In this document: one piece after another, positions 25,137-34,212 of the stretch
Layout: each line of letters opens with the position of its first letter
How positions within the stretch are numbered: position 1 is the first letter of the stretch
NCBI GenBank assembly: GCA_002347365.1
Contig: DDWT01000012.1
Location: 134,206-198,205, forward strand
DNA length: 64,000 bases
Direction of reading: 5' to 3'
Source of the DNA: Actinobacteria bacterium UBA2279
Lineage (GTDB): Bacteria > Actinomycetota > Coriobacteriia > Anaerosomatales > Anaerosomataceae
The notes under the pieces: generated by a model
The model's input: only the letters and a program-made list of their open reading frames with translations
Told to the model about the DNA's origin: nothing
Database searches by the model: none
Position numbers and translations under genes: made by a program

Positions 25137-27032
25137 ATGGGCAAGATCATCGGCATCGACCTCGGCACGACCAACTCGGCGGTCGCCGTTCTTGAGGGCG
25201 GCGAACCCACCATCATCGTGAACTCGGAGGGTGACAGGACCACGCCATCGGTCGTGGCTTTCCGTAAGGACGGGGAGCGCATCGTCGGCAAGTCTGCGAA
25301 GAACCAGGCGATCACGAACCCCGAGAACACCATCAAATCCATCAAGCGCTTCATCGGTCGTCGTTTCGAGGAGACTGAGTCGGAGCGCGGAACCATCGCA
25401 TACAAGGCCGTGAAGGGCAAAGACGGCAGGGCTGTCGTCGATATCGAGGGCAAGAACTACACCCCCGAGGAGATCTCGGCCATGATCCTGCAGAAGCTCA
25501 AGGCCGATGCAGAGGCGTATCTCGGCGAGACCGTCACGGAAGCGGTCATCACCGTTCCGGCGTATTTCAACGATATGCAGCGCCAGGCCACGAAAGACGC
25601 GGGCAAGATCGCTGGTCTTGAGGTCAAGCGCATCATCAATGAGCCGACCGCAGCCGCACTTGCATACGGTCTCGACAAGGGTCATCACGACCAGACGGTC
25701 CTCGTCTTCGACCTGGGCGGCGGCACGTTCGACGTGTCGGTCCTCGAGATCGGCGACGGCGTGTTCGAGGTCAAGTCCACCAACGGTGACAACCACCTGG
25801 GCGGCGACGACTGGGACCAGCGCGTCATCGACTGGCTGGCGGACAAGTTCAAGGCTGACCACGGCATCGATCTGCGCGCCGACAAGATGGCGCTCCAGCG
25901 TCTCAAGGAGGCTGCCGAGAAGGCGAAGATGGAGCTCTCATCTATGCAGACCACACAGATCAACCTGCCGTTCATCACCGCTGACGCATCAGGCCCGAAG
26001 CATCTCGACTACCAGCTCACGCGAGCTGATTTCCAGAAGATCACCTCTGATCTGCTCGACCGCTGCAAGAAGCCGGTGGAGCAGGCCATCAAAGATGCCG
26101 GCATCAAGGCCGCCGACATCGGCGAGGTCATTCTTGTAGGCGGCTCGACGCGTATGCCCGCGGTGCAGGATATGGTCAAGGGCATCACCGGCAAAGACCC
26201 GCACAAAGGCGTCAATCCGGACGAAGTCGTGGCGATCGGTGCCGCGATCCAGGGTGGCGTTCTTGGCGGCGACGTCAAAGACATCCTGCTGCTCGACGTG
26301 ACTCCGCTATCTCTCGGCGTCGAGACCATGGGCGGCATCATGACCAAGCTCATCGAGCGCAACACCACGATCCCGACCCGCAAGTCGGAGACCTTCACCA
26401 CGGCTGCCGACGGACAGACCTCGGTCGAGATCCACGTACTGCAGGGTGAGCGCGAAATGGCCGGCTACAACAAGACGCTCGGCAAGTTCCACCTGATGAA
26501 CATCCCGCCTGCGCCGCGCGGTGTGCCACAGATCTCCGTCACGTTCGACATCGATGCCAACGGCATCGTGAACGTCTCGGCGAAAGACATGGGTACCGGT
26601 CAGGAGCAGAAGATCACGATCAGCGGCTCGACCGCCCTCTCCGACGAGGAAGTCGATCGCATGGTCAGCGACGCCGATGCACACGCGGAGGACGACCGTC
26701 GCAAGAAGGAAGAGGCTGAGGTTCGCAACACCGCCGACTCGCTTGTGTACGGCACCGAGAAGACCATTGCCGATCTTGGCGACAAAGTGCCCGCGGAGAC
26801 CAAAGAGGCGTGCGAGAGTGGCATCGAGGCTGTGAAGAAGGCGCTCGAGGGCGAGGATGTGGATGCGATCCGCTCGGCCAGCGAGGCGCTGCAGCAGGCC
26901 AGCTACAAGCTCGCCGAAATCGTCTACGCCGACGCGCAGGCTGACGCCTCTTCAGATGAGGCCGCCGAAGGTGGCGCCGATGAGGACGAGGTCGTCGAGG
27001 CCGACTACGAGGTCGTCGACGAGGAGCAGTAG
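25137..27032 (+). CDS. dnaK: Hsp70 chaperone DnaK
   Basis: ATP-dependent chaperone, 631 residues, starting at ATG 25137 after GGAAGGAGAACACGGACC. The ATPase domain opens MGKIIGIDLGTTNSAVAV and includes FDLGGGTFDVSVLEIG and VGGSTRMPAVQ. The linker DVTPLSLGVETMGG leads to the substrate domain (VLQGEREMAGYNKTLGKF). The C-terminal lid ends in an acidic tail. It is 24 residues or so shorter in the loop regions, as in Gram-positive DnaK. First gene of dnaK-grpE-dnaJ-hspR; grpE begins 2 bases after the stop. Confidence 0.97.
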   Translation: MGKIIGIDLGTTNSAVAVLEGGEPTIIVNSEGDRTTPSVVAFRKDGERIVGKSAKNQAITNPENTIKSIKRFIGRRFEETESERGTIAYKAVKGKDGRAVVDIEGKNYTPEEISAMILQKLKADAEAYLGETVTEAVITVPAYFNDMQRQATKDAGKIAGLEVKRIINEPTAAALAYGLDKGHHDQTVLVFDLGGGTFDVSVLEIGDGVFEVKSTNGDNHLGGDDWDQRVIDWLADKFKADHGIDLRADKMALQRLKEAAEKAKMELSSMQTTQINLPFITADASGPKHLDYQLTRADFQKITSDLLDRCKKPVEQAIKDAGIKAADIGEVILVGGSTRMPAVQDMVKGITGKDPHKGVNPDEVVAIGAAIQGGVLGGDVKDILLLDVTPLSLGVETMGGIMTKLIERNTTIPTRKSETFTTAADGQTSVEIHVLQGEREMAGYNKTLGKFHLMNIPPAPRGVPQISVTFDIDANGIVNVSAKDMGTGQEQKITISGSTALSDEEVDRMVSDADAHAEDDRRKKEEAEVRNTADSLVYGTEKTIADLGDKVPAETKEACESGIEAVKKALEGEDVDAIRSASEALQQASYKLAEIVYADAQADASSDEAAEGGADEDEVVEADYEVVDEEQ

Positions 27033-27034
27033 GG

Positions 27035-27589
27035 ATGAGCAAGCGCGACAACGACCGGATCGACCCAGAACTGGAGAGCGATCTGGGCGCTGAGTTCGAC
27101 CTGCGCGGCGACCAACTCCAAAAGGAGCTGGAAGCCGCGCGGGAGGACGCAGCACATCATCTTGAGACCGCGCAACGGGTTCAGGCGGATTTTGAGAACT
27201 TCCGCAAGCGCAACCAGCGCGAGATGGAGGAGATCCGCAAGCGGGCCGGTCAGCGCATCGTCGAGGAGCTTCTCCCAGTGCTGGACAACCTCGAGCGTGC
27301 CATCGACCACACGGTGGCCGGTGGCGATCTTGCCCACCTGCTCAAGGGCGTCGAGATGGTCTATCAGCAGATCAACGATGTGTTCGGCAAGGAGGGAGTC
27401 GAGGTACTGGACCCCTTCGGGCAGGTGTTCGATCCCAACATCCACCAGGCTGTAGGTCAGCGTGAGGACGCCGAGGTGCCTGAAGGCACGGTTGTCGACG
27501 TCTTTCAGAAGGGCTACTCGCTTGGCGGCAGGGTCGTGCGGCCGGCGATGGTCGTTGTGAGCACCGGAGGACCGGCTCCCGAGGAGTAG
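27035..27589 (+). CDS. grpE: Nucleotide exchange factor GrpE
   Basis: 184 residues. A long N-terminal coiled coil (about 15-90) leads into the DNFRKRNQREMEEIRK-type segment (here ADFENFRKRNQREMEEIRKRAG), the LLPVLDNLERAIDH helix and the beta-wing domain ending QKGYSLGGRVVRPAMVVVS. GrpE exchanges ADP for ATP on DnaK. It sits between dnaK (2-base gap) and dnaJ (2-base gap), with ribosome sites formed by the preceding gene ends. Confidence 0.95.
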   Translation: MSKRDNDRIDPELESDLGAEFDLRGDQLQKELEAAREDAAHHLETAQRVQADFENFRKRNQREMEEIRKRAGQRIVEELLPVLDNLERAIDHTVAGGDLAHLLKGVEMVYQQINDVFGKEGVEVLDPFGQVFDPNIHQAVGQREDAEVPEGTVVDVFQKGYSLGGRVVRPAMVVVSTGGPAPEE

Positions 27590-27591
27590 CG

Positions 27592-28716
27592 ATGGCGGCT
27601 CGCAAGGACTACTACGACATACTCGGCGTGAACAAAAGCGCCACGACCGATGAGATCAAGAAGGCATTCCGTAAACAAGCGCGCAAACACCACCCCGATG
27701 CAGGGGGCTCCGAGGAGAAATTCAAGGAGCTCAACGAGGCCTACGAGGTGCTTTCGGACGACGAGAAGCGCCAGCAGTACGACCAGTTCGGTCAGTACTT
27801 CGGTGGCAACGCGCCCCCCGGTGCAGGCGCATCAGGAGCGGATCCTTTCGGCGGCGGGCAGTACCAGACCGTCAACATGGGCGATGTGGGAGATCTCGGC
27901 GACCTGTTCGGCAACCTCTTCGGTGGAGGTTTCGGCGGGGCGGCACAGGCTGGTGCGGGACGCAGCGCTCGCCGCGGCAACGATCTTCAGTACGAGGTCA
28001 ACCTGAGCTTCGAAGAGGCGCTCAGCGGCGTTTCCACCAAGGTGGATGTGAAGCGTGCCGAGAAGTGCTCCACCTGCAAAGGTTCCGGCGCCAAGCCGGG
28101 CACCAGTCCGGTGACCTGCACCACGTGCGGCGGTACCGGCCATGTCAGTCAGGGCCAGGGGATGTTCGGCATCTCTCGGGCATGTCCGCGCTGCGGCGGT
28201 ACCGGGAAGATGATCGAGAACCCCTGTACGACGTGTCGCGGCAAAGGCTCGGTCGTGAGGATCAAGCCCGTAACCGTGAACGTGCCGCCGGGCTCCACCG
28301 ATGGTGGCAAGCTGCGCTTCAAAGGCAAGGGCGAGCCCGGAGCGGGCGGCGGGCCAGCCGGCGACCTGTACGTGATCACGCACATCAAACCGCACCCGTA
28401 CTACACGCGTGAAGGTGCGGATGTATGGCTCGAGCTCCCGGTCACCATGGCCGAGGCGGCGCTGGGCACCGAGATCACGATCCCCACACCGACTGACGGC
28501 AAGGTCAAGCTCAAGGTAGCCCCGGGAACGCAGGACGGGACCGTGCTTCGCATCGGTGGCAAAGGCGCTCCGAAGTTGAAGGGCAAGGGAGCCGGCGATC
28601 TCAAAGTCAGAGTCAAGGTCGTCGTGCCCGAGAAGCTCAACGCGGAGCAGAAGGAGCTTCTGACCCGGTTCGAGTCTTCGCGCAATGAGAACGTACGCGC
28701 ACACATCCCCACGTAG
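27592..28716 (+). CDS. dnaJ: Co-chaperone DnaJ (Hsp40)
   Basis: 374 residues with the full type I layout: J domain (1-70) containing HPD in KHHPDAGGSEE, a Gly/Phe-rich region (about 80-125), and four zinc-finger repeats CSTCKGSG, CTTCGGTG, CPRCGGTG and CTTCRGKG (about 155-220). The C-terminal substrate-binding domains include GDLYVITHIKPHPYYTREG. It stimulates DnaK ATPase and delivers substrates. Third gene of the operon, with hspR 12 bases downstream. Confidence 0.96.
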   Translation: MAARKDYYDILGVNKSATTDEIKKAFRKQARKHHPDAGGSEEKFKELNEAYEVLSDDEKRQQYDQFGQYFGGNAPPGAGASGADPFGGGQYQTVNMGDVGDLGDLFGNLFGGGFGGAAQAGAGRSARRGNDLQYEVNLSFEEALSGVSTKVDVKRAEKCSTCKGSGAKPGTSPVTCTTCGGTGHVSQGQGMFGISRACPRCGGTGKMIENPCTTCRGKGSVVRIKPVTVNVPPGSTDGGKLRFKGKGEPGAGGGPAGDLYVITHIKPHPYYTREGADVWLELPVTMAEAALGTEITIPTPTDGKVKLKVAPGTQDGTVLRIGGKGAPKLKGKGAGDLKVRVKVVVPEKLNAEQKELLTRFESSRNENVRAHIPT

Positions 28717-28728
28717 GAGGCGGCAAGC

Positions 28729-29136
28729 ATGAAGAGCCAGCGCAGGACGGGCAAAGACCGGCCGCTGTACATGATCAGCGTTGCGGCCGAGCTGGCGGGC
28801 ATGCACCCGCAAACGCTGCGCGTCTACGAGCGCAAGCAGCTGATCGAGCCTCAGCGCTCCTCGGGTAACACCCGGCTGTACTCCGAGGCCGACATCGAGC
28901 GACTGCGCCTTATCCAGAGACTGACCCAGGAAGAAGGCGTGAACCTTGCCGGCGTGATGCGGATCCTCGAGCTTCAGGATCAGATCGAGCGATTGCAGAT
29001 CGAGCTCGATTGCGCACAGGAGAACTCGACGCGGACCGAGCGCCGCCTGGTTACCGAGATCAACGCCGTTCGCCAGAGTCTGCGCGCGGACATGGTGCAC
29101 GTACCCAAAGGACGCATCGTCCGGATGGATGGGTGA
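28729..29136 (+). CDS. hspR: Heat-shock repressor HspR (MerR family)
   Basis: 135 residues. The MerR helix-turn-helix covers about 15-85 (MISVAAELAGMHPQTLRVYERKQLIEPQRSSGNTRLYSEADIERL), followed by a coiled coil (ILELQDQIERLQIELDC). HspR of actinobacteria represses dnaK and clpB operons, using DnaK as co-repressor, by binding HAIR repeats. It closes the dnaK operon, a characteristic actinobacterial arrangement. A TAGGAGG site precedes the ATG. I see no clear HAIR site near dnaK or clpB here, so its targets are unresolved. Confidence 0.93.
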   Translation: MKSQRRTGKDRPLYMISVAAELAGMHPQTLRVYERKQLIEPQRSSGNTRLYSEADIERLRLIQRLTQEEGVNLAGVMRILELQDQIERLQIELDCAQENSTRTERRLVTEINAVRQSLRADMVHVPKGRIVRMDG

Positions 29137-29354
29137 TCCGCATGGCGGACACGCGCAGCGGGCTTGTGCGGTTTCTCGAGGGAATACGCAACGGTGAGAT
29201 CCATGGCGGCCCTCTTTGACACGTGGCCGCATGGGTGTGGTCACACCTGAGGCCGAACGCCCCCGGCGGTCCGGCTTGAAGCACGACACCGTAGCCCGGA
29301 GGGCTACAAGCAAGACGTGCGAGACGCACCGCCGTCTCGATAGGAGTGATGAAC
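29137..29354 (+). other. hspR-clpB intergenic region
   Basis: 218 bases. It holds a possible 25-codon frame (29143-29220, MADTRSGLVRFLEGIRNGEI...) without a good ribosome site and a small GTAGCCC/GGGCTAC hairpin near 29290-29307. No HspR-type inverted repeat and no near-consensus promoter are visible. Confidence 0.4.
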
Positions 29355-31846
29355 ATGAGGCTCGACAAGCTCACCATCAAAGCGCAGGAAGCGCTGCAAG
29401 CCGCTCAGGGCATCGCCGATGATGCGTCTGCGCAGGTCATAGAGCCCGAGCACGTCCTCAAAGCGCTTCTCGATGCCGCCGAGGGGATCGTACGACCCAT
29501 CGTGCAGAAGGTGGGCGCAGACGCCGGACTCATTGAGGCTGAGGTCACGTCGGCGATCGACAAGATGCCGAAGGTCACGGGCGCCACCGGTCCGGCAGGG
29601 GTAGGGCCGCGTCTCAATTCGTTGCTCGGTGACGCATTCAAGGTCGCCGAGAAACTCAAAGACGCCTATGTATCCACTGAGCATCTGTTCGTCGCCCTCG
29701 CCGATGACAAAGGTGAGGCGGGACGCATTCTTGGCAAGGCCGGACTCACGTCCGCTCGCCTCGTTGAGGCGCTGGAGGGGCTGCGGGCCGGTGCGCGAGT
29801 GACAGACCAGAACCCGGAAGCGCAGTTCCAGGCGCTTGAGCGGTTCTCGCGCAATCTCACAGACCTCGCCCGCAACGGCAAGCTCGATCCCGTCATCGGT
29901 CGCAACGACGAGATCCGTCGTGTCATACAGGTCCTGTCACGCCGTACCAAGAACAATCCGGTGCTCATCGGCGAGCCCGGCACCGGCAAGACCGCCATCG
30001 TCGAGGGGCTCGCACAACGCATAGTGGACGGCGATGTGCCCGCGAGCCTGAAGGATAAAGACGTCGTTGCACTCGACATAGGCGCGATGGTGGCCGGTGC
30101 CAAGTACCGTGGCGAATTCGAGGACCGCCTGAAAGCGGTGCTGCGCGAGATCGAGCAGGCCGAGGGGCGCCTCGTCCTGTTCATCGACGAGCTTCATACG
30201 ATCGTTGGCGCAGGTGCAGCCGAGGGCGCGATGGACGCCAGCAACATGCTGAAGCCGGCGCTCGCGCGTGGAGAGCTGCACGCGATCGGCGCGACGACGC
30301 TCGATGAGTATCGCGAACACATCGAGAAGGACGCCGCGCTTGAGCGACGCTTCCAACCCGTATACGTCGGCGAGCCGACGGTGGAGGACACCATCGCCAT
30401 CCTGCGCGGCCTCAAGGAGCGCTACGAGGTGCATCATGGCGTGCGCATCACCGACTCGGCGGTCGTAGCCGCTGCGACCCTTTCGGACCGCTATATCACC
30501 GACCGGTTCCTGCCGGACAAGGCGATCGACCTTGTCGATGAGGCCGCATCGCGGATGCGTATCGAAGCGGACTCGAAGCCCACCGAGATCGATATGCTCG
30601 ACCGGCAGATGATTCAGCTGAAGATCGAGGAACAGGCGCTGCAGAAGGAGAAGGACGAGGCGAGCAAGGAGCGACTGGAGACACTGCGAGCCGAGATGGC
30701 CGACCTTGATGAGCAGCTTGTAGGGCTCAACGCCCGTTGGGAGTCCGAGAAGACGGTCATTACCGACGTGCAGCGTCTCAAAGCGGAGCTGGACGAGGCC
30801 AGACTGGACGGCGAGCGAGCGGAACGTGAAGGCGATCTGCAGCGCGCCGCCGAGATCCGCTACGGTCGCCTGCCGCAACTGGCCGAGGAGCTTTCAGGCG
30901 CCGATGTGCGACTCAAAGAGCTGCAATCCGGTGACGCCATGCTGAAAGAGGAAGTGACCGATACCGAGATCGCCGAGGTTGTCGGCAGCTGGACGGGAAT
31001 CCCGGTCAGCAAGCTACTCGAGGGTGAGCTTTCCAAGCTCGTGCATCTCGAGGACCTGTTGCATCAGCGCGTGGTCGGCCAGGATGAGGCGGTCACCGCG
31101 GTCGCCTCGGCAATACGCAGATCGCGCGCGGGTCTCTCGGATCCCGATCGTCCGATCGGATCGTTCATCTTCATGGGACCCACGGGAGTGGGCAAGACCG
31201 AGCTGGCCAAGGCGCTTGCGGCGTATCTGTTCGATGACGAGCGCAATATGGTGCGCATCGACATGTCCGAGTACATGGAGAAGTTCAGCGTCCAGCGCCT
31301 CATTGGAGCACCTCCCGGCTACGTGGGCTATGAAGAGGGCGGTCAGTTGACCGAGGCGGTCAGGGCCGTACGGTGAGCTTCCGCAATACCATCGTCATCA
31401 TGACGAGCAACGTCGGGAGTCAGTTCATCCAGGAGTTCGCAGGCAGCGATGACGAGGAGTCCATGCGACGGCTCGTCGAAGACGCGATGCGCGTGACGTT
31501 CAGACCTGAGTTTCTCAACCGTATCGACGACATCGTGGTCTTCCATTCCCTGTCTCTTGAGCAGATCGGTGACATCGTCAACCTGCAGCTGGAGATCGTC
31601 CGCAAGCGACTCGCCGAGCGCAAGATCGCGCTCGAACTCACGGGTGCAGCGGTCGAACGCATCTCGTTGGAGGGGTTCGACCCGGTCTTCGGCGCTCGAC
31701 CGCTCAAACGCGTGATCCAGCGAGAGGTGGTCGATCGCATCGCCAAGGCGATGATCGACGGGACGGTGGGCGAAGGCGATTCCGTGGTGATCGATATCGT
31801 GGAGGACGAGATCGCGGTCCGAAGCGTAGGGCACACGTCCGGCTAG
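29355..31846 (+). pseudogene. clpB: clpB disaggregase gene broken by an internal deletion with frameshift
   Basis: Start ATG 29355 (MRLDKLTIKAQEAL), 8 bases after TAGGAG. The N-domain, first AAA+ module (GEPGTGKTA), coiled-coil M domain and start of the second AAA+ module (GPTGVGKTE) read normally. The frame then goes GGQLTEAVRAVR and stops at 31374-31376. The rest resumes in another frame as QGRTVSFRNTIVIMTSN and runs to 31846. Intact ClpB has about 36 residues between TEAV and QGRTV, including the second Walker B (DExEKAHP). The junction carries a shared GGTC, and about 109 bases appear lost. ClpB works with DnaK to rescue aggregates; this copy should not. An assembly error is possible. Confidence 0.88.
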
Positions 31847-32961
31847 GCCTCGACGCTCTCGCGCTCGCGTACGGCTACGTGCTCCAGCCTGGCCGGCCAG
31901 GGCTCTACACCCAGTTGTGTGAGCTTGGCCTGAGCGGATCGCAGGTCGGTGAGGTCCGTCAGCAGAACGAGGCAGCCCGCGTGGTTCCCGCCGGTTTGGC
32001 GCACACGGCCCCAGTACACGAATCCGCCGAGGTCCGCCTCGAAGTTGACGCCTTCGGGATGTCTCTCGAGAAACGTGCGGGCGTGCTGTCCGAGGGTAGA
32101 GAAGTACTCGTCGATCGGCATGCCCTCCTCGATCATGGGGAAGAGCCTGGCTGCGGCACGGTTGACGGTGATCACGCGAAGGCGCGAGTCGAGCACGATG
32201 GCTGCATCGTGCATCGCATCGAACGCGGCTGCCCGTGCATGTGGAAGAAGGTCTGCCAGCCCACCCGTGACCACCTCTCCCACGAGCACAAGCTCGAGCA
32301 CGGCGAACAGGACCGGTATCGGATTGAGGGTGGGATCGAGCGGTGTGAACTGACGGAGGAGCTGCCACAGCAGCCCTCCCATGGTGGGTAGCAAGGCAGC
32401 GATGCCGAGGAAGATCGCCTGCCGCCTCCCGGCAGTCGTGCCGCGGGTCCATGAACCTCTGATGAGAAGGTACGTACCGAGAGCGACGAGTGCGTATGTG
32501 CCCACCAGGTATGGATACGCGAGTAAGCCGATGTCCACGCGTGCGAAGGGCTCGCTCTGTCGAACGAGCAGTGTGTGTGACGGGTTCGTCGCAGTGGCGA
32601 GCATGGTGTAGATGCCGGGCAACGCGGCTATCCACGTGACGGGACTTCGGGTCCACGCTCGCTTTCGGGCGTGCTCTGCAGCGAAGAGGAACCAGAAGTA
32701 GGTCGAGGCCACTACTCCGAGGGTCAGGGCCGTGCTGATCACGTAGCCTGGAGCGCCGTACGGAAACGTGCCTGCCTCCTGGCCGGGCGCGTGGTTGATG
32801 AGGGCGAACGAGGAGAATGACCACAGGGCAGTCGATAGGTTCAGACCGACGAAGAACCGCTGCTTGCGCGAGAGCGGCCGCGGGCGAAGCAGCGTGAACC
32901 AGGCGAGTGAAGCCCCCACGATTGCTGCGCCCAAAGGCAGCAGCGAGATGCTGTGAACCAT
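31843..32961 (-). CDS. 7TM sensor protein with PAS domain and no output domain
   Basis: 372 residues. About seven hydrophobic helices (1-225) resemble the N-terminal 7TM region of HisKA_7TM-type sensor kinases (LLPLGAAIVGASLAWFTLL, RKQRFFVGLNLSTALWSFSSFALIN). A PAS domain follows (about 235-345, AAFDAMHDAAIVLDSRLRVITVNRAAARLFP). There is no kinase, GGDEF or helix-turn-helix output, only a short charged tail. It may act through a partner, or be a truncated sensor. Its stop overlaps the clpB stop by 4 bases tail to tail. No clear operon partner. Confidence 0.75.
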   Translation of the reverse strand: MVHSISLLPLGAAIVGASLAWFTLLRPRPLSRKQRFFVGLNLSTALWSFSSFALINHAPGQEAGTFPYGAPGYVISTALTLGVVASTYFWFLFAAEHARKRAWTRSPVTWIAALPGIYTMLATATNPSHTLLVRQSEPFARVDIGLLAYPYLVGTYALVALGTYLLIRGSWTRGTTAGRRQAIFLGIAALLPTMGGLLWQLLRQFTPLDPTLNPIPVLFAVLELVLVGEVVTGGLADLLPHARAAAFDAMHDAAIVLDSRLRVITVNRAAARLFPMIEEGMPIDEYFSTLGQHARTFLERHPEGVNFEADLGGFVYWGRVRQTGGNHAGCLVLLTDLTDLRSAQAKLTQLGVEPWPARLEHVAVRERESVEA

Positions 32962-33044
32962 GACGTTCCCCCCAGGACGACTGTCACTATCGTACTATTC
33001 GCGGCGACAATGCGCGAAGGGGAGCTCTCGGAGTACCGGGAGCG

Positions 33045-33968
33045 TCACTCCTTGATCATCTTGACGGGCAGTTCGACCACATCGGTGCGCGAGCCATCCA
33101 TCGGCGATTCTGTGTAGATGATCAGTGTGCCGATGCCGGTGTGGTCGGTGGTGTACGGAATCTTGATATCGAACGCCTTCCATTCACCCATCGCGCCTGC
33201 TGTTGCGAACGTGTCCACTATGGTCCGCCCGGTCGGATCGCGGATCTCGATGAGGAATGTGCCTTCGAACGCATTCGCCATCCCCCTGATCCTAAGCGGG
33301 TTCGCAATGGTGATGCCCGGTGTCGGGTCTTCAACGAGAACGGCCGGGAGAACGTTGCCGTAGTCTGCACGCGACTGGGGGGCGTTCAGCACGACGCCCT
33401 CCCCGCTGAACACGTCGACCGGCGATCCATCGAGCTTGAAGGCCACCGAGTCTACCGTGGAGAACTGCGTCAGGGTGAACACGACCTGAGCAAGCCTCAT
33501 CTGCATGGAAAGCGACCCGCCGCCAGACTCGTATTCGCCGCTCAAGTCCACAGTCGCCACATGGTCGCGGATCGTGATCGTGTTGAGATCGGTGCCGACA
33601 GGGATCTCCGAGTGCAGTCCGTACTCGCCCTCCAGGCCCGTTGGTCCGAGCAGGAGTTCCCGCATCGCCGCAGTCGCAACCGCCTTGGTGGCGGGAATCT
33701 GGCGACGTGACACGCCGAGGACATCGCCACGCGCGAAATAGACGTTCACGTACTGCGGGGCCGGGGGAGTTGCGGTGGGCTCGCTGCTGCCGTCGTCCTC
33801 GGGTAGCGGCTGCGCACCGTTGTCCGTCGGTTCGACCGTCGTGGTCGTGTCTGCATCGGTCGTCTGTTCCGCCCTCTTCTTGCATCCTGCGGCCACTGAC
33901 AGCCCCGACAGACCCACTGCCAGCGCCAGCACCACGAGCAGTGTGCGGTGAAGATCGGAGTGCGACAT
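33045..33968 (-). CDS. GerMN/Gmad2-domain lipoprotein
   Basis: 307 residues from ATG 33968, right after GAGGAGGCCGCG. A signal peptide ends in a lipobox (SVAAGCKK), so it is a lipoprotein. A Thr/Pro/Glu-rich linker (about 35-70) leads to a GerMN domain (about 73-195; YFARGDVLGVSRRQIP, LLLGPTGLEGEYGLHSEIPVGTDLNTI, STVDSVAFKLDG) and a C-terminal Gmad2 Ig-like domain (about 215-305; ITIANPLRIRGMANAFEGTFLIEIRD). These domains occur in spore-germination protein GerM and in many non-sporulating Actinobacteria, where they are envelope proteins of unclear role. Confidence 0.85.
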   Translation of the reverse strand: MSHSDLHRTLLVVLALAVGLSGLSVAAGCKKRAEQTTDADTTTTVEPTDNGAQPLPEDDGSSEPTATPPAPQYVNVYFARGDVLGVSRRQIPATKAVATAAMRELLLGPTGLEGEYGLHSEIPVGTDLNTITIRDHVATVDLSGEYESGGGSLSMQMRLAQVVFTLTQFSTVDSVAFKLDGSPVDVFSGEGVVLNAPQSRADYGNVLPAVLVEDPTPGITIANPLRIRGMANAFEGTFLIEIRDPTGRTIVDTFATAGAMGEWKAFDIKIPYTTDHTGIGTLIIYTESPMDGSRTDVVELPVKMIKE

Positions 33969-34212
33969 CGCGGCCTCCTCGGCATTCGTACGTATCATCA
34001 CAGTATTACCCACGTTGTATGACGTGAGCACGCTTCACTCCGCCGCTCGTCGCGAAGGAGTGCGGCCAGCTTGAGTCTGCGTGCCGTAGTGCCGATAGTC
34101 GAAACATGGGCGACCGCGTACGGTCGGGTTCAGATGTGTGGCGTTGCTGGGGGTGCGGAAGACGAGCGGAAGCATCGATAGGATGAACTCGACGAGTGGC
34201 GGATGGAGAACC

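Noticed and set aside
29143..29220. A 25-codon frame between hspR and clpB
   Set aside because: No good ribosome site and no recognisable product; kept only as a note on the intergenic region.
31330..31400. Programmed frameshifting in clpB
   Set aside because: A simple shift cannot restore the gene, because about 36 conserved residues including the second Walker B are absent; no slippery heptamer is present.
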